From positions 1 to 13,241 of the forward strand of contig JAHIMW010000002.1 in NCBI GenBank assembly GCA_018896355.1: a stretch of DNA of 13,241 nucleotides. Reading direction: 5' to 3'. Positions 1-6,542 of this stretch are shown here, piece by piece. This DNA comes from Pseudomonadota bacterium (GTDB lineage Bacteria > Desulfobacterota > Syntrophia > Syntrophales > UBA5619). The position numbers and the translations under genes were made by a program. The first letter of the stretch is position 1; the number at the start of each line of letters is the position of its first letter. The notes below the pieces were generated by a model that was not told where the DNA came from, searched no databases, and saw only the letters and a program-made list of their open reading frames with translations.

Positions 1-2
1 AT

Positions 3-164
3 GCAGCAACCGGCGCAGGAATGGTTTATTTCGCGGTGTTTCCGTCTATTCTTGCCTATCTGTTCTGGAACCGCGGGGTACAGCAAGTCGGCGCCAATCG
101 CGCCGGGCTGTTCCTATATCTGGTGCCGGTGTTCGGGATCGGCCCCGGAGGGCCGTTAGGCTGA
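3..164 (+). pseudogene. C-terminal piece of an EamA/DMT-type membrane transporter, truncated
   Basis: The reading frame enters from the left edge and gives a membrane segment with the run YFAVFPSILAYLFWNRGV, then GANRAGLFLYLVPVFG, before ending at a TGA. This closely resembles the second EamA repeat of drug/metabolite (DMT) exporters, in which a small loop with WNRGV and GANRAG precedes another membrane helix. In intact relatives the VPVFG stretch continues into a helix ending in a conserved Gly-Glu. Here it turns into IGPGGPLG and stops, so the last helices are missing. The break at about position 145 is also where GC-rich sequence starts to give way to AT-rich sequence. I infer a gene disrupted by rearrangement or insertion. 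The substrate cannot be told. The upstream part lies outside the window, so I cannot see whether the rest is intact. Confidence 0.7.
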
Positions 165-192
165 AGGACTCGACGCGCCGCCAAAGCGCATG

Positions 193-411
193 CTATGTTC
201 TTATAAAGAAAGCTAATAATGTTAATAGTGGTTCAAAGAAGCCACCCCAGTGAGTGAGAGCCACCAAAACAATTGTAGCAATAAGACTTGCCTTAAAATT
301 ACGATTAGAATCTATTAGTGAAGTGATTAAATTAATTAAGAGCACAGCTATGAATATCATTTGAGGCAGCGCTTCTTTTATGGATATTATTTGAGGTAGT
401 GCTTCTTTCAT
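193..411 (-). CDS. Small two-helix membrane protein of unknown function
   Basis: A 72-residue product that I do not recognise. Two hydrophobic segments are visible (about residues 18-33 and 42-57), joined by a polar loop SLIDSNRNFK, followed by a WGGFFEPL stretch and another hydrophobic tail ending in Arg-Thr. It is probably an inner-membrane protein. The start is well supported: an AAAGGAGG ribosome-binding site (plus-strand 416-423) lies 4 nt before the ATG. The first 20 residues are a tandem duplication (KEALPQIISI then KEALPQMIFI), and the second copy contains an in-frame Met18 that could be the ancestral start. Base composition is clearly more AT-rich than the surrounding genes, which suggests recent acquisition. 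It has no gene partner on its strand nearby. It could be a holin-like or toxin-like membrane peptide, but nothing in the sequence proves that. Confidence 0.55.
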   Translation of the reverse strand: MKEALPQIISIKEALPQMIFIAVLLINLITSLIDSNRNFKASLIATIVLVALTHWGGFFEPLLTLLAFFIRT

Positions 412-413
412 AT
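354..413. repeat. Tandem duplication of a 30-nt unit
   Basis: Positions 354-383 and 384-413 are adjacent copies of a 30-nt unit. Over the first 28 positions they differ at four sites, all transitions. The second copy (plus-strand order) contains the start codon of the small membrane protein gene. The unit length is a multiple of three, so the frame is kept and ten residues are duplicated at the N-terminus. Confidence 0.85.
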
Positions 414-611
414 TACCTCCTTTAGGATGTTGCCGTCAGCAGTTGAGTTTATGATTCCTTTGCAGAATCTAATCATGAATGGCAAGAAAAATCAAGAAGA
501 TTTCATGTCTAAAGATCTGCACGACTAAGCTTGATATTATTTTCTGCGTCACTGATTCTTCCTGTGAAAAAGGAGTCATGAAAAGTTAATTGCGAAGGAG
601 GAGGTCAACCG

Positions 612-795
612 ATGAAGAAGGAGGACCCGATTCATTTGTCGAAAGAGAACATTCAACGGGATCACGATCGCCCTCGCCCGGGAAGGCTTTTCGTGTATTC
701 CGGTTCATCTTTCGGTTGACAAATGATATCATTCCGCGTCAAGGAGTGCCCCGGAAAAACGGCGCGAACTGTTCGTCAAGAGCGCCGAGGGCGGA
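612..795 (+). pseudogene. Decayed thiS-like sulfur carrier gene, several frameshifts
   Basis: A strong ribosome-binding site (GGAGGAGG, about 597-604) precedes an ATG at 612, but no single frame stays open. Read across frames, the stretch gives ITIALAREGFSCIPVHLSVDK, then NDIIPRQ, then ECPGK, then RELFVKSAEGG, ending about 795. This order matches the ThiS/MoaD-like carrier pattern: a hydrophobic helix with EGF, a strand of the type VAVN, the IVPRQEW box, and a C-terminal Gly-Gly where sulfur is carried as a thiocarboxylate for thiazole synthesis. The total span (about 61 codons) fits the roughly 66-residue family. At least three frame changes are needed, so if the reading is right the gene is dead. 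The first 16 codons do not match well. The alternative is chance similarity in non-coding DNA. Confidence 0.4.
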
Positions 796-885
796 ACGCA
801 TTTTTTACAAAGCCTGATCATCACATTTGGAGTTCCGCACCCGTATGATCTACCCTCCGGGCGGCATGGCCAAAGGAGAAAAACA

Positions 886-1782
886 GTGGCTTTCTTTTCC
901 GAAGATGAAGGGATGCATTACGAAGGGTATTGCATCCGACCTCCCAGCGAGGCCGACAGCATCCTCCTGCAGGTTACGCTGGGCTGCTCCCATAACCGCT
1001 GCGCCTTTTGCGGCAGCTATCGGGACAAGCGCTTCCGGATCAAGGACGACCGGATCATTCGGGGCGACATCCTCTATGCCGCCCGACACATGCAACACGA
1101 GGACCGCCTCTTTTTGATGGACGGCGACGCGCTGATCATCCCCCAGCCCAGGCTGATGTGGATCCTGGAGCGGATCAGGGAGCATCTGCCGTGGGTGAAA
1201 AGGGTCGGGGCCTATGCGAACGTCAAGAGCATCAAGAAAAAATCCATGGAAGAGCTGACGCAACTGCGCGAAACCAACCTCGGCATCCTCTATTACGGCG
1301 TCGAAACCGGCGATGACGACATCCGAACCGCGATCCGTAAAGGTTCCACCGCCGCGACTTGCATCGAGATGGGGCGGCGGGTCAAGGAGGCGGGCATCCG
1401 GTTGTCGGCCACGGTTCTTTTGGGCATCGGCGGCCGCGAGAACTCGCTCCGGCACGCCCGGGCGACGGGCGGGCTTTTGAGCGCAATGGACCCCGATTTT
1501 GTCGGGGCCTTGACGGTGATGCTGATTCCCGGAACGCCGCTGTACGAGGATTGTGTGAACGGGACATTTGCATTGCCCGATGAAGCCGGGTTGCTCCGGG
1601 AATTGCGGGAGATGATCGCCAATACCCATCTCTCCAGGGGATATTTTTTCTCGAACCACGCCTCCAATTACCTGCCGATCAAGGCCACGCTGCCCGGCGG
1701 CAAGCAGAAGGCCCTCGATCTGATCGATGCGGCCCTGCGCGGAGAGGTCGGCCTGAAGCCCGAGTGGATGCGGGCTCTGTAA
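886..1782 (+). CDS. Radical SAM protein of unknown substrate
   Basis: A 298-residue protein that starts at GTG 886, with AAAGGAG 8 nt upstream. Residues 30-42 carry the iron-sulfur cluster signature GCSHNRCAFC, with cysteines at 34, 39 and 42 (spacing CX4CX2C, one residue longer than the classical CX3CX2C). Further along are a GDAL stretch (about residues 84-87), an AYANVKS strand (about 108-114), YYGVETGDDDIR (about 145-156) and a LLGIGG loop (about 186-191), the order expected of a radical SAM TIM-barrel with the SAM-binding Gly-Glu-type region. There is no B12 domain and no obvious second cluster-binding domain, so I infer a compact single-domain enzyme. It would bind a 4Fe-4S cluster and cleave SAM to a 5'-deoxyadenosyl radical. 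The substrate cannot be predicted. It stands alone on its strand and ends 11 nt from the convergent rraA-like gene. Confidence 0.85.
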   Translation: MAFFSEDEGMHYEGYCIRPPSEADSILLQVTLGCSHNRCAFCGSYRDKRFRIKDDRIIRGDILYAARHMQHEDRLFLMDGDALIIPQPRLMWILERIREHLPWVKRVGAYANVKSIKKKSMEELTQLRETNLGILYYGVETGDDDIRTAIRKGSTAATCIEMGRRVKEAGIRLSATVLLGIGGRENSLRHARATGGLLSAMDPDFVGALTVMLIPGTPLYEDCVNGTFALPDEAGLLRELREMIANTHLSRGYFFSNHASNYLPIKATLPGGKQKALDLIDAALRGEVGLKPEWMRAL

Positions 1783-1793
1783 CAGGTGGGGCG

Positions 1794-2519
1794 CTATTTT
1801 TTTGCGTAGGATTGCCCGGCAAAAACGGCCCGCACCTCGGCGGCCGAGGTGGCCTTTTGCAGCCGGCCCATTCGCTCGGCTTCTTCCTTCTGCAGGGCCT
1901 GCACGTTGGTCAGCACCGCTTCGAGTTTGTTCGCTGGAAACTTGACCGCGCCGTCCTCGTCCATATGGACGATCTCGCCCGGACAGACGTCCATTCCCCC
2001 CACCGATACCGGCACGTTCACCGCATACACCGCCATCGCGCCGTGCCCCGCGGAGACGCCGGTCAGCATGTACTGGAACTTCATCGGGCGGATCTCGTCC
2101 AGGTCACGCGAAGGACCGTTTGAGATCACCCCCAGACAACCCACCGCCTTCATCGCCGAGGTCATGTTGCCGCCCGACAAACCCACCTTTCCCGCAATCT
2201 CGGGCGGGAATTTCTGCTGCAGGACCAGGATCGTCGGCTTCGGAGAGGCGTCGAGCGCATCGATCACATCCATGAAGGTGAGCCGGTTGAAGCCCGGATC
2301 GGGCAATCCATAGACGCAGGTGACCGCATAACCTACGGTTCGCCCAAGCTCGGGGTACATGCAGCGAATCGTCTGGTCGGTATACCAGTTCTCGGTCCAG
2401 GGGTTGTAAAGCCCCAGACAGAGGGGGTTCAACGGATAGGTGGCCACCACGTTGGTGATGGACGGGGTATCAAAATCCTTGAGCGCCTGCAACATCTCCA
2501 GTTCCGTCATTTTTGCCAT
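1794..2519 (-). CDS. RraA-like family protein (HMG/CHA aldolase fold)
   Basis: A 241-residue protein. The stretch from about residue 115 (SGGNMTSAMKAVGCLGVISN, continuing GPSRD) matches the central signature of the RraA/class II pyruvate aldolase fold: a glycine-rich loop, a GxxGxx strand, and Arg138-Asp139, the substrate- and metal-binding pair. The PGEIVHMDEDGAVKFP segment (about residues 180-195) is the other typical block, with a GD-like turn replaced by GE. Members include 4-hydroxy-4-methyl-2-oxoglutarate aldolase and the E. coli RNase E regulator RraA. At 241 residues this one is longer than RraA (about 160), with an N-terminal extension of some 75 residues, so a dehydratase/aldolase-type role is likelier than RNase control. 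The start has AGGAGG about 10 nt upstream. It begins 45 nt after slt on the same strand, so co-transcription is plausible, though no functional link is evident. Confidence 0.8.
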   Translation of the reverse strand: MAKMTELEMLQALKDFDTPSITNVVATYPLNPLCLGLYNPWTENWYTDQTIRCMYPELGRTVGYAVTCVYGLPDPGFNRLTFMDVIDALDASPKPTILVLQQKFPPEIAGKVGLSGGNMTSAMKAVGCLGVISNGPSRDLDEIRPMKFQYMLTGVSAGHGAMAVYAVNVPVSVGGMDVCPGEIVHMDEDGAVKFPANKLEAVLTNVQALQKEEAERMGRLQKATSAAEVRAVFAGQSYAKK

Positions 2520-2564
2520 GTGAAAAAACCTCCTGTGTCCTGTTGGGGGTAAGAAAAGTGATCG

Positions 2565-4523
2565 TTAATATTCATCTGCCTCTGCCTTCATGGTCATCGC
2601 CCCTTCAATCGTACCAAGGCGCGACTTCAGAGAAGGTTGCTCCCCGCCCATTACGGCGGCGTAATAGACGGCGTTCGCCATCACCTTCTTCACATACTGG
2701 CGCGTCTCCGCAAACGGAATCGACTCAACATAGATCGCGCCCTCGAGCGGTTTTGCGTCGCACCACCTGCGCGCACGGCCCGGCCCCGCATTGTAAGCGG
2801 CGGCGGCCAGCACCGTGTTGCCGCCAAAACCATCCAGCACGTGCCGCAGATAATAGGCGCCGAGCGCGGCGTTCACCTCCGGCCGTTCCAAGAGGGACGC
2901 GTTAAAACCCTTCATGCCGATTTTCCTTGCGACCCGCCGCGCGGTCGACGGCATCAATTGCATCAATCCCGAGGCGCCCGCTGAAGATATGGCATCGACG
3001 ATGAAGCGGCTCTCCTGACGAACCAGCCCGAAAACCAGCGGTTCATCGAGTTTTCGGGCGCGCGCCTGCTTCGAAAGCACATTGCCGTAGGGTGCAAGGT
3101 AGCGCAAGGTGAAATCGTGCTCGGCGACCGTCCTGTCGGCCGTGTTGATGGCGCGGTCCCAGATCCCGTTAGCCCTCGCCAGCTCTGCGGCGGCCAGCAA
3201 CGCCCGGTCGTTCATCTTGCGGACGGTCCACAGCCACTCGGCCAAGGCCTCGGTCCGTAAGCCAAGCCTGTAAAGCGCCAGCGCCCGTTGCAAGCCGGCC
3301 AGGGCGACGACCTCGGCAAGCTCTTCTTGTGTAGGCGTTGCCGCCTTCTTCGGGATCTGCAAGGGCATTCCCAGCTCTTCCGCGGCGAGCCGGCCGTAAA
3401 AATGATGCTCGCCCGAGATGCGCATGAAAAGCGCCTGTCCGCCTTCATGCGCCCCGAGTGCGAGCAGTGACCGTCCCAGCCAGTAGATCCAGACCGGTTC
3501 GTTCCGCCCGGACGGCGACATCCGCTCGATCGCGTTTTTCACCTCCGGCCAGTTTCCCTGCCGCAGCGCAATACGCGTGCGCCAGGCAAGCTGCTCGTCC
3601 GAAAGCGGCGTCTCCCCGGCATTATTGAACCAATCGACGGCCTCCGGAAGGTGATGTTGTGCACCGCAGGTGGCAAGCATCGCCCAGACGTACTGCCGGT
3701 CCTCAAGCGGAAAGCGCTCCTGCAACCGGTCGTTCCAGAAAACCACCGCGCTCCGCGTATCGATCCGGGCGAGACGCGTGAGCGCAACGATCACAAGTTC
3801 ACGCCCGGCCGCCGTGTTCAGGTCCGCGTCGGACCGCTCCAGAAATCGGACCGGCATCCCGGCGGCGTTTTCGATCTGAATCCCGGAAAGAGCTTGATCC
3901 AAAGGCAGGCGTTCGGCTGTCAGCCGGGCCTCGGCCATGAGGTTGGCCCGGACGAGAAGCCTGAGGCGATCACGCAGATCCCGCGGCGTGAGCTCCCCGG
4001 ACAGCAGCATCGCGTCGACCACCGGCCCGCAGCCTTCGGGCAACGCCTGCGGCGCCATGAAGAAGGATTTGACCTCGGCAGACACGGATGCGTCCTGCCG
4101 TCGCCGGCGTTCCTGAAGCGCATAACAGGCGACATCCGGATCCGCTTTGACAAGCGCGGAATACTCCTCCCGGAAAATCTCCCATTGTCCCTTCTTGCCC
4201 AGCACGGGCAACCAGTCCTTGCGCAACTGCTCGGCAAGAACAGTCCCCTCGTTACGGGCCAGGAAATCCCGCAACTCCGCCGGATCGGCCTCCTCCAGGC
4301 GCAGCCGCAGGCGCCAGAAGGAAACGTAGGAGTCAAGCACATGGCCCGGGATTTTTTCCGCATGTCGGGCGAGCTTGGCCTTGTCGCCGGCCAGAAAGGC
4401 GTCGTGGGCGGCAAGCAGCGCCCTCTCCTGAGACGAGCCCCCGGCCGCGGACGCCGCTATGGGCAGCGCAACCAGGATCGCCGAACATATCGCCCGCAAC
4501 CATATTGTCATGAAAGTTCCCAT
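2565..4523 (-). CDS. slt: Soluble lytic murein transglycosylase, Slt70 type
   Basis: Lytic transglycosylases cleave the MurNAc-GlcNAc bond of peptidoglycan in the periplasm and leave 1,6-anhydro ends. From the start chosen here the protein has 652 residues, close to the E. coli Slt70 precursor (645). Residues 1-27 form a signal peptide (basic start, hydrophobic ICSAILVALPIAA, cleavage near ASAA). A long alpha-helical superhelical domain follows (about residues 30-470). The C-terminal lysozyme-like domain contains RQESRF with the catalytic Glu504, then GASGLMQLMPSTA, then AAYNAGPGR and the ETRQYVKKV block. An upstream ATG at 4646 would add 41 residues with no signal-peptide character, so I reject it. 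ATG 4511, four codons later, is also possible. Neither start has a strong ribosome-binding site, and an 8-bp inverted repeat sits just upstream of 4523. The rraA-like gene follows after 45 nt. Confidence 0.9.
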   Translation of the reverse strand: MGTFMTIWLRAICSAILVALPIAASAAGGSSQERALLAAHDAFLAGDKAKLARHAEKIPGHVLDSYVSFWRLRLRLEEADPAELRDFLARNEGTVLAEQLRKDWLPVLGKKGQWEIFREEYSALVKADPDVACYALQERRRRQDASVSAEVKSFFMAPQALPEGCGPVVDAMLLSGELTPRDLRDRLRLLVRANLMAEARLTAERLPLDQALSGIQIENAAGMPVRFLERSDADLNTAAGRELVIVALTRLARIDTRSAVVFWNDRLQERFPLEDRQYVWAMLATCGAQHHLPEAVDWFNNAGETPLSDEQLAWRTRIALRQGNWPEVKNAIERMSPSGRNEPVWIYWLGRSLLALGAHEGGQALFMRISGEHHFYGRLAAEELGMPLQIPKKAATPTQEELAEVVALAGLQRALALYRLGLRTEALAEWLWTVRKMNDRALLAAAELARANGIWDRAINTADRTVAEHDFTLRYLAPYGNVLSKQARARKLDEPLVFGLVRQESRFIVDAISSAGASGLMQLMPSTARRVARKIGMKGFNASLLERPEVNAALGAYYLRHVLDGFGGNTVLAAAAYNAGPGRARRWCDAKPLEGAIYVESIPFAETRQYVKKVMANAVYYAAVMGGEQPSLKSRLGTIEGAMTMKAEADEY

Positions 4524-4524
4524 A

Positions 4525-4544
4525 TTTTCCCGACTTCGGGAAAA
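4525..4544. repeat. Short perfect inverted repeat at the slt start
   Basis: TTTTCCCG (4525-4532) and CGGGAAAA (4537-4544) are perfect inverted copies around a 4-nt loop. The hairpin ends one base before the preferred slt start codon on the minus strand and would occupy the place of its ribosome-binding site. It could affect slt translation or simply favour the downstream ATG at 4511. No regulator can be named. Confidence 0.5.
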
Positions 4545-4732
4545 GCCCCCATTCCCCGTCCGTGCAAAGGCCGAAGCCACGAGCGAATCGTGAGGGAAAA
4601 GGGGCGTCACCCGGATAGGCTTCTGCGGTACTTTCCACCAGCCCATCGCACAGGATGACGACCGACGGTCGAACCTGGACCTCCGCCGCCATGACCTAAT
4701 ATGGGTCAGCCGTTATAGCCGGCAGCCTTTTT

Positions 4733-4912
4733 GGGGCTGTAACGGAATAACGATTACGTTCATGCATCTCATATTCAGGTCATCTTTGCCCGATCCTCAA
4801 TCGCAAAATCCTCGAAATAGCGCTGCTATTCCTGCGGTTTTGCTCAATCGGATCAGTCAAATCTGACCCAAATCTGAGCGCCTTAACGCAACCGTTATTC
4901 CGTTACAGCCCC
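4733..4912. mobile_element. 180-bp full-length palindromic MITE-like element
   Basis: The ends are perfect 20-bp inverted repeats: GGGGCTGTAACGGAATAACG at 4733-4752 and its reverse complement at 4893-4912. The match continues for another 8 bp with two mismatches. When the two halves are aligned over about 88 bp each, similarity runs all the way to the centre (for example shared CTCA, GGTCA, GATCC, AAAA and AATAGC blocks in the same order), leaving a 3-nt turn. The element carries no coding sequence. Size, terminal repeats and lack of genes fit a miniature inverted-repeat transposable element moved by a transposase elsewhere in the genome. The bases next to it are T-rich on both sides (TTT on each), compatible with a 2-3 bp target duplication. 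It could instead be a large structured intergenic repeat; no transposase is in the window. Confidence 0.75.
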
Positions 4913-4981
4913 TTTGTACCAGTCCAGGATTTCACTGCCCGTCATCCCGCCGATCCCCCGGCAGGACGATTTCTTGAACAT
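4895..4981 (-). pseudogene. Short ORF downstream of ndk, ending inside the palindromic element
   Basis: The ATG lies 12 nt after the ndk stop codon. The frame reads MFKKSSCRGIGGMTGSEILD, then WYK, then runs into the repeat element as GAVTE and stops. Removing the element with a 3-bp AAA duplication joins WYK to KAAGYNG and a TGA, so an original ORF of about 30 codons is possible. No ribosome-binding site is visible, and I recognise no family. It may be a remnant of a longer gene or no gene at all. Confidence 0.25.
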
Positions 4982-4992
4982 TGCGGAGGGCT

Positions 4993-5445
4993 TTACTTCT
5001 CAAAAATCCACGGATCCACGGCGCGCCGCCAACTGACCAGTTCTTCCGGTTTGAACCACAACGCCACTTCCTTTGCGCCGTTTTCGGGGCTGTCCGAAGC
5101 GTGCGTCAGGTTGCGGCCCACCTCCAGTGCGAAGTCGTGACGGATCGTGCCCGGCGCGGCTTCCAGCGGGCGGGTGGCGCCCATCGTCTGGCGAATGGCG
5201 GCTGCTGCATTGGGGCCTTCCCAGACCATCGCCATCACCGGCGCGGAGGTGATATAGGCGATCAGGCCGTCATAAAACGGTTTCCCCTTGTGAATCCCGT
5301 AATGTTCCTCAGCCAGCGCCCGACTGACCTGCATGAATTTGGCCCCTGCGAGGAGCAGACCGCGCCGCTCCAGGCGGGCAATCACCTCACCCACGAGACC
5401 GCGCTGCACCCCGTCGGGCTTGACCAATACCAGAGAACGTTCCAC
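4993..5445 (-). CDS. ndk: Nucleoside diphosphate kinase
   Basis: Ndk moves the gamma-phosphate from ATP to other (d)NDPs through a phosphohistidine and so balances NTP pools in the cytoplasm. The 150-residue product has the usual length. VKPDGVQRG near the start contains the nucleotide-binding Lys9. The signature RNLTHASDSPENG contains the catalytic His115, and the C-terminus ends in the conserved WIFEK. The segment usually written IRGDFA reads IRHDFA here, a His in place of the small Gly; this may be neutral. The start codon is GTG, supported by GGGAGG 7-8 nt upstream and by the family alignment at MERSLVLVKPDG. A good sigma70 promoter lies just upstream (5475-5503), so the gene is probably expressed as its own unit. 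It sits between the transglutaminase-like gene and the palindromic element. Confidence 0.97.
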   Translation of the reverse strand: MERSLVLVKPDGVQRGLVGEVIARLERRGLLLAGAKFMQVSRALAEEHYGIHKGKPFYDGLIAYITSAPVMAMVWEGPNAAAAIRQTMGATRPLEAAPGTIRHDFALEVGRNLTHASDSPENGAKEVALWFKPEELVSWRRAVDPWIFEK

Positions 5446-5474
5446 CTTTACCTCCCGATAAAATGATATTTTGA

Positions 5475-5503
5475 AGGATACGAAGAACCATTTTGCATGT
5501 CAA
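5475..5503 (-). promoter_or_regulatory. Sigma70-type promoter of ndk
   Basis: On the minus strand a perfect TTGACA (-35, plus positions 5498-5503) is followed after 17 nt by TATCCT (-10, 5475-5480, 4 of 6 matches to TATAAT). Transcription would start near 5468 and give a leader of about 22 nt before the ndk GTG codon, just enough for its ribosome-binding site. Confidence 0.65.
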
Positions 5504-5553
5504 CAAGTATCTGTTCCACGGTATGACGTCGGCATATCCGGCGCCTTCGGAAT

Positions 5554-6252
5554 TCAAACAGGCGGCCTTCTTTCCCTCAGGGCTTCTGCTTCGAAATCCC
5601 CGGTGACGGCGGCATTCTCTTCTGTAAAATAGATGGGATAGTGCTTCCGGAAGGCGGCTATGATCATGTCGTAGGGCAGATCCGAAAAAGGGCCGTGGTC
5701 ATAAACATATTCCATGTGCCGGTTTCCTTTCCGGTCGAATTCGTGGAAGATCGCATCATGAATGCCGTCGAAATCAAGGGGTTTGACGCCGAACCGTTCA
5801 CAGAGGGAGAGGTTGAAGGTGGGGGTGGCTTTGACCCAGCGGCCGTTCAGGAAGATTTCCGTATAGCCGTGGTGGATGAACAGGTCCGTCTTCATGATCT
5901 CTTTCAGACGTTCCGTGGTCAGGTGATTCCGGACATCGGCGAACCGGAGGCGGCTGGGAATGCCCAAGACGCGAGCGGCCGCGGCCAGCAAAATCGCCTT
6001 CACCACGCAATAACCGATTTTCTTGCCCAGGACCACGCTCGCCTTGAATTGGTCTTCCGCCGGGTCGATCGAATAGGGATCGTATTTGATCTGATCGCGG
6101 ACGGCGTAGAAGATGCGGACCGCCTGATCGGTCTCGTTTGCGGCGTCCGCTGCGGATGTTTTCGCAAACGCGACAACCGCCGGGTGGTCGCAATCGATAA
6201 ATCGGGTGGGCCGCAGATAAACGTCAAAATCCTCTGTCGTGGATGTGACCAT
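5554..6252 (-). CDS. Transglutaminase-like (papain-fold) protein
   Basis: The 232-residue product carries a transglutaminase-like core: GYCVVKAILLAAAARVLGIP with the nucleophile Cys82, then FIHHGYTEIFLNGRWVKATP with the catalytic His128. In standard members the third residue is an Asp in a VDPT-type motif. Here the aligned position reads KATPT, a Thr at 143. From memory, bacterial relatives of this subfamily also read WVKATPAFN, so this looks like a subfamily trait rather than damage. The fold usually means a cysteine protease or amide hydrolase; the substrate is unknown. No signal peptide is visible, so it is probably cytoplasmic. I chose ATG 6252 because AGGAG lies about 10 nt upstream; an in-frame ATG at 6351 would run through the palindrome at 6322-6348. 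No operon partner is evident. Confidence 0.75.
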   Translation of the reverse strand: MVTSTTEDFDVYLRPTRFIDCDHPAVVAFAKTSAADAANETDQAVRIFYAVRDQIKYDPYSIDPAEDQFKASVVLGKKIGYCVVKAILLAAAARVLGIPSRLRFADVRNHLTTERLKEIMKTDLFIHHGYTEIFLNGRWVKATPTFNLSLCERFGVKPLDFDGIHDAIFHEFDRKGNRHMEYVYDHGPFSDLPYDMIIAAFRKHYPIYFTEENAAVTGDFEAEALRERRPPV

Positions 6253-6321
6253 AACCCAAGTCTCCTGGTTGTTAAGGAAGGCGCCGATCCTCCCCGGGTC
6301 CTGAAAATCCGTTGAACAACC

Positions 6322-6348
6322 TGGGGACAGATTTGAAATCCGTCCCCA
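6322..6348. repeat. REP-like palindrome
   Basis: TGGGGAC...GATTT on the left and AAATC...GTCCCCA on the right pair over 12 of 13 positions around a single central base, with one A/C mismatch. The GGGGACAG-type arm is reminiscent of the REP palindromes associated with IS200-like REP-associated tyrosine transposases. No transposase is present in the window. Confidence 0.55.
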
Positions 6349-6413
6349 CATGCATAGTTTCTGCGCTGAATCCTCAAAAACGTGACTACGCGGGATAAAA
6401 TGACCCGCAGACG

Positions 6414-6444
6414 AAAAAAGGGCTAACCGCTCATCGGATAACCC
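6414..6444 (-). terminator. Intrinsic terminator after tRNA-Gln
   Basis: On the minus strand a stem GGGTTATCCG / CGGTTAGCCC (9 of 10 paired, including one G-U) with loop ATGAG is followed directly by six T. It begins 10 nt after the tRNA CCA end. Confidence 0.85.
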
Positions 6445-6454
6445 TTTGATTTTT

Positions 6455-6528
6455 TGGCTGGGAGACGTGGATTCGAACCACGATTCACGGAGTCAGAGTC
6501 CGTTGTCCTACCATTGAACGATCCCCCA
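6455..6528 (-). tRNA. tRNA-Gln(CUG)
   Basis: The 74-nt minus-strand gene folds into a cloverleaf. The acceptor stem is TGGGGGA paired with TCTCCCA (one G-U), the discriminator is G, and CCA is encoded. The anticodon stem ACGGA/TCCGT has loop CTCTGAC, giving anticodon CTG (plus-strand 6494-6496), which reads CAG. The T arm GTGGTTCGAATCCAC is perfect. A terminator follows. A weak upstream promoter is listed separately. Confidence 0.97.
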
Positions 6529-6542
6529 GCAGAGGCTTGCTG

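Noticed and set aside
716..744. TTGACA within the thiS-like remnant as a promoter of the radical SAM gene
   Set aside because: The -10 position at 17-nt spacing is TCAAGG, which matches poorly, and the TTGACA is explained by the coding-like VDK stretch.
850..1659. Long minus-strand reading frame across the radical SAM gene
   Set aside because: It lies opposite a gene with a clear cluster motif and has a low-complexity, Pro/Arg-rich product, typical of shadow frames in GC-rich DNA.
4524..4646. N-terminal extension of slt to ATG 4646
   Set aside because: The extra 41 residues show no signal peptide, and the next ATG gives a textbook signal sequence and the family length.
3651..4658. 335-codon plus-strand reading frame across slt
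   Set aside because: Antisense to the signal-peptide and helical parts of slt. The product is Pro/Arg/Gln-rich with no recognisable domain.
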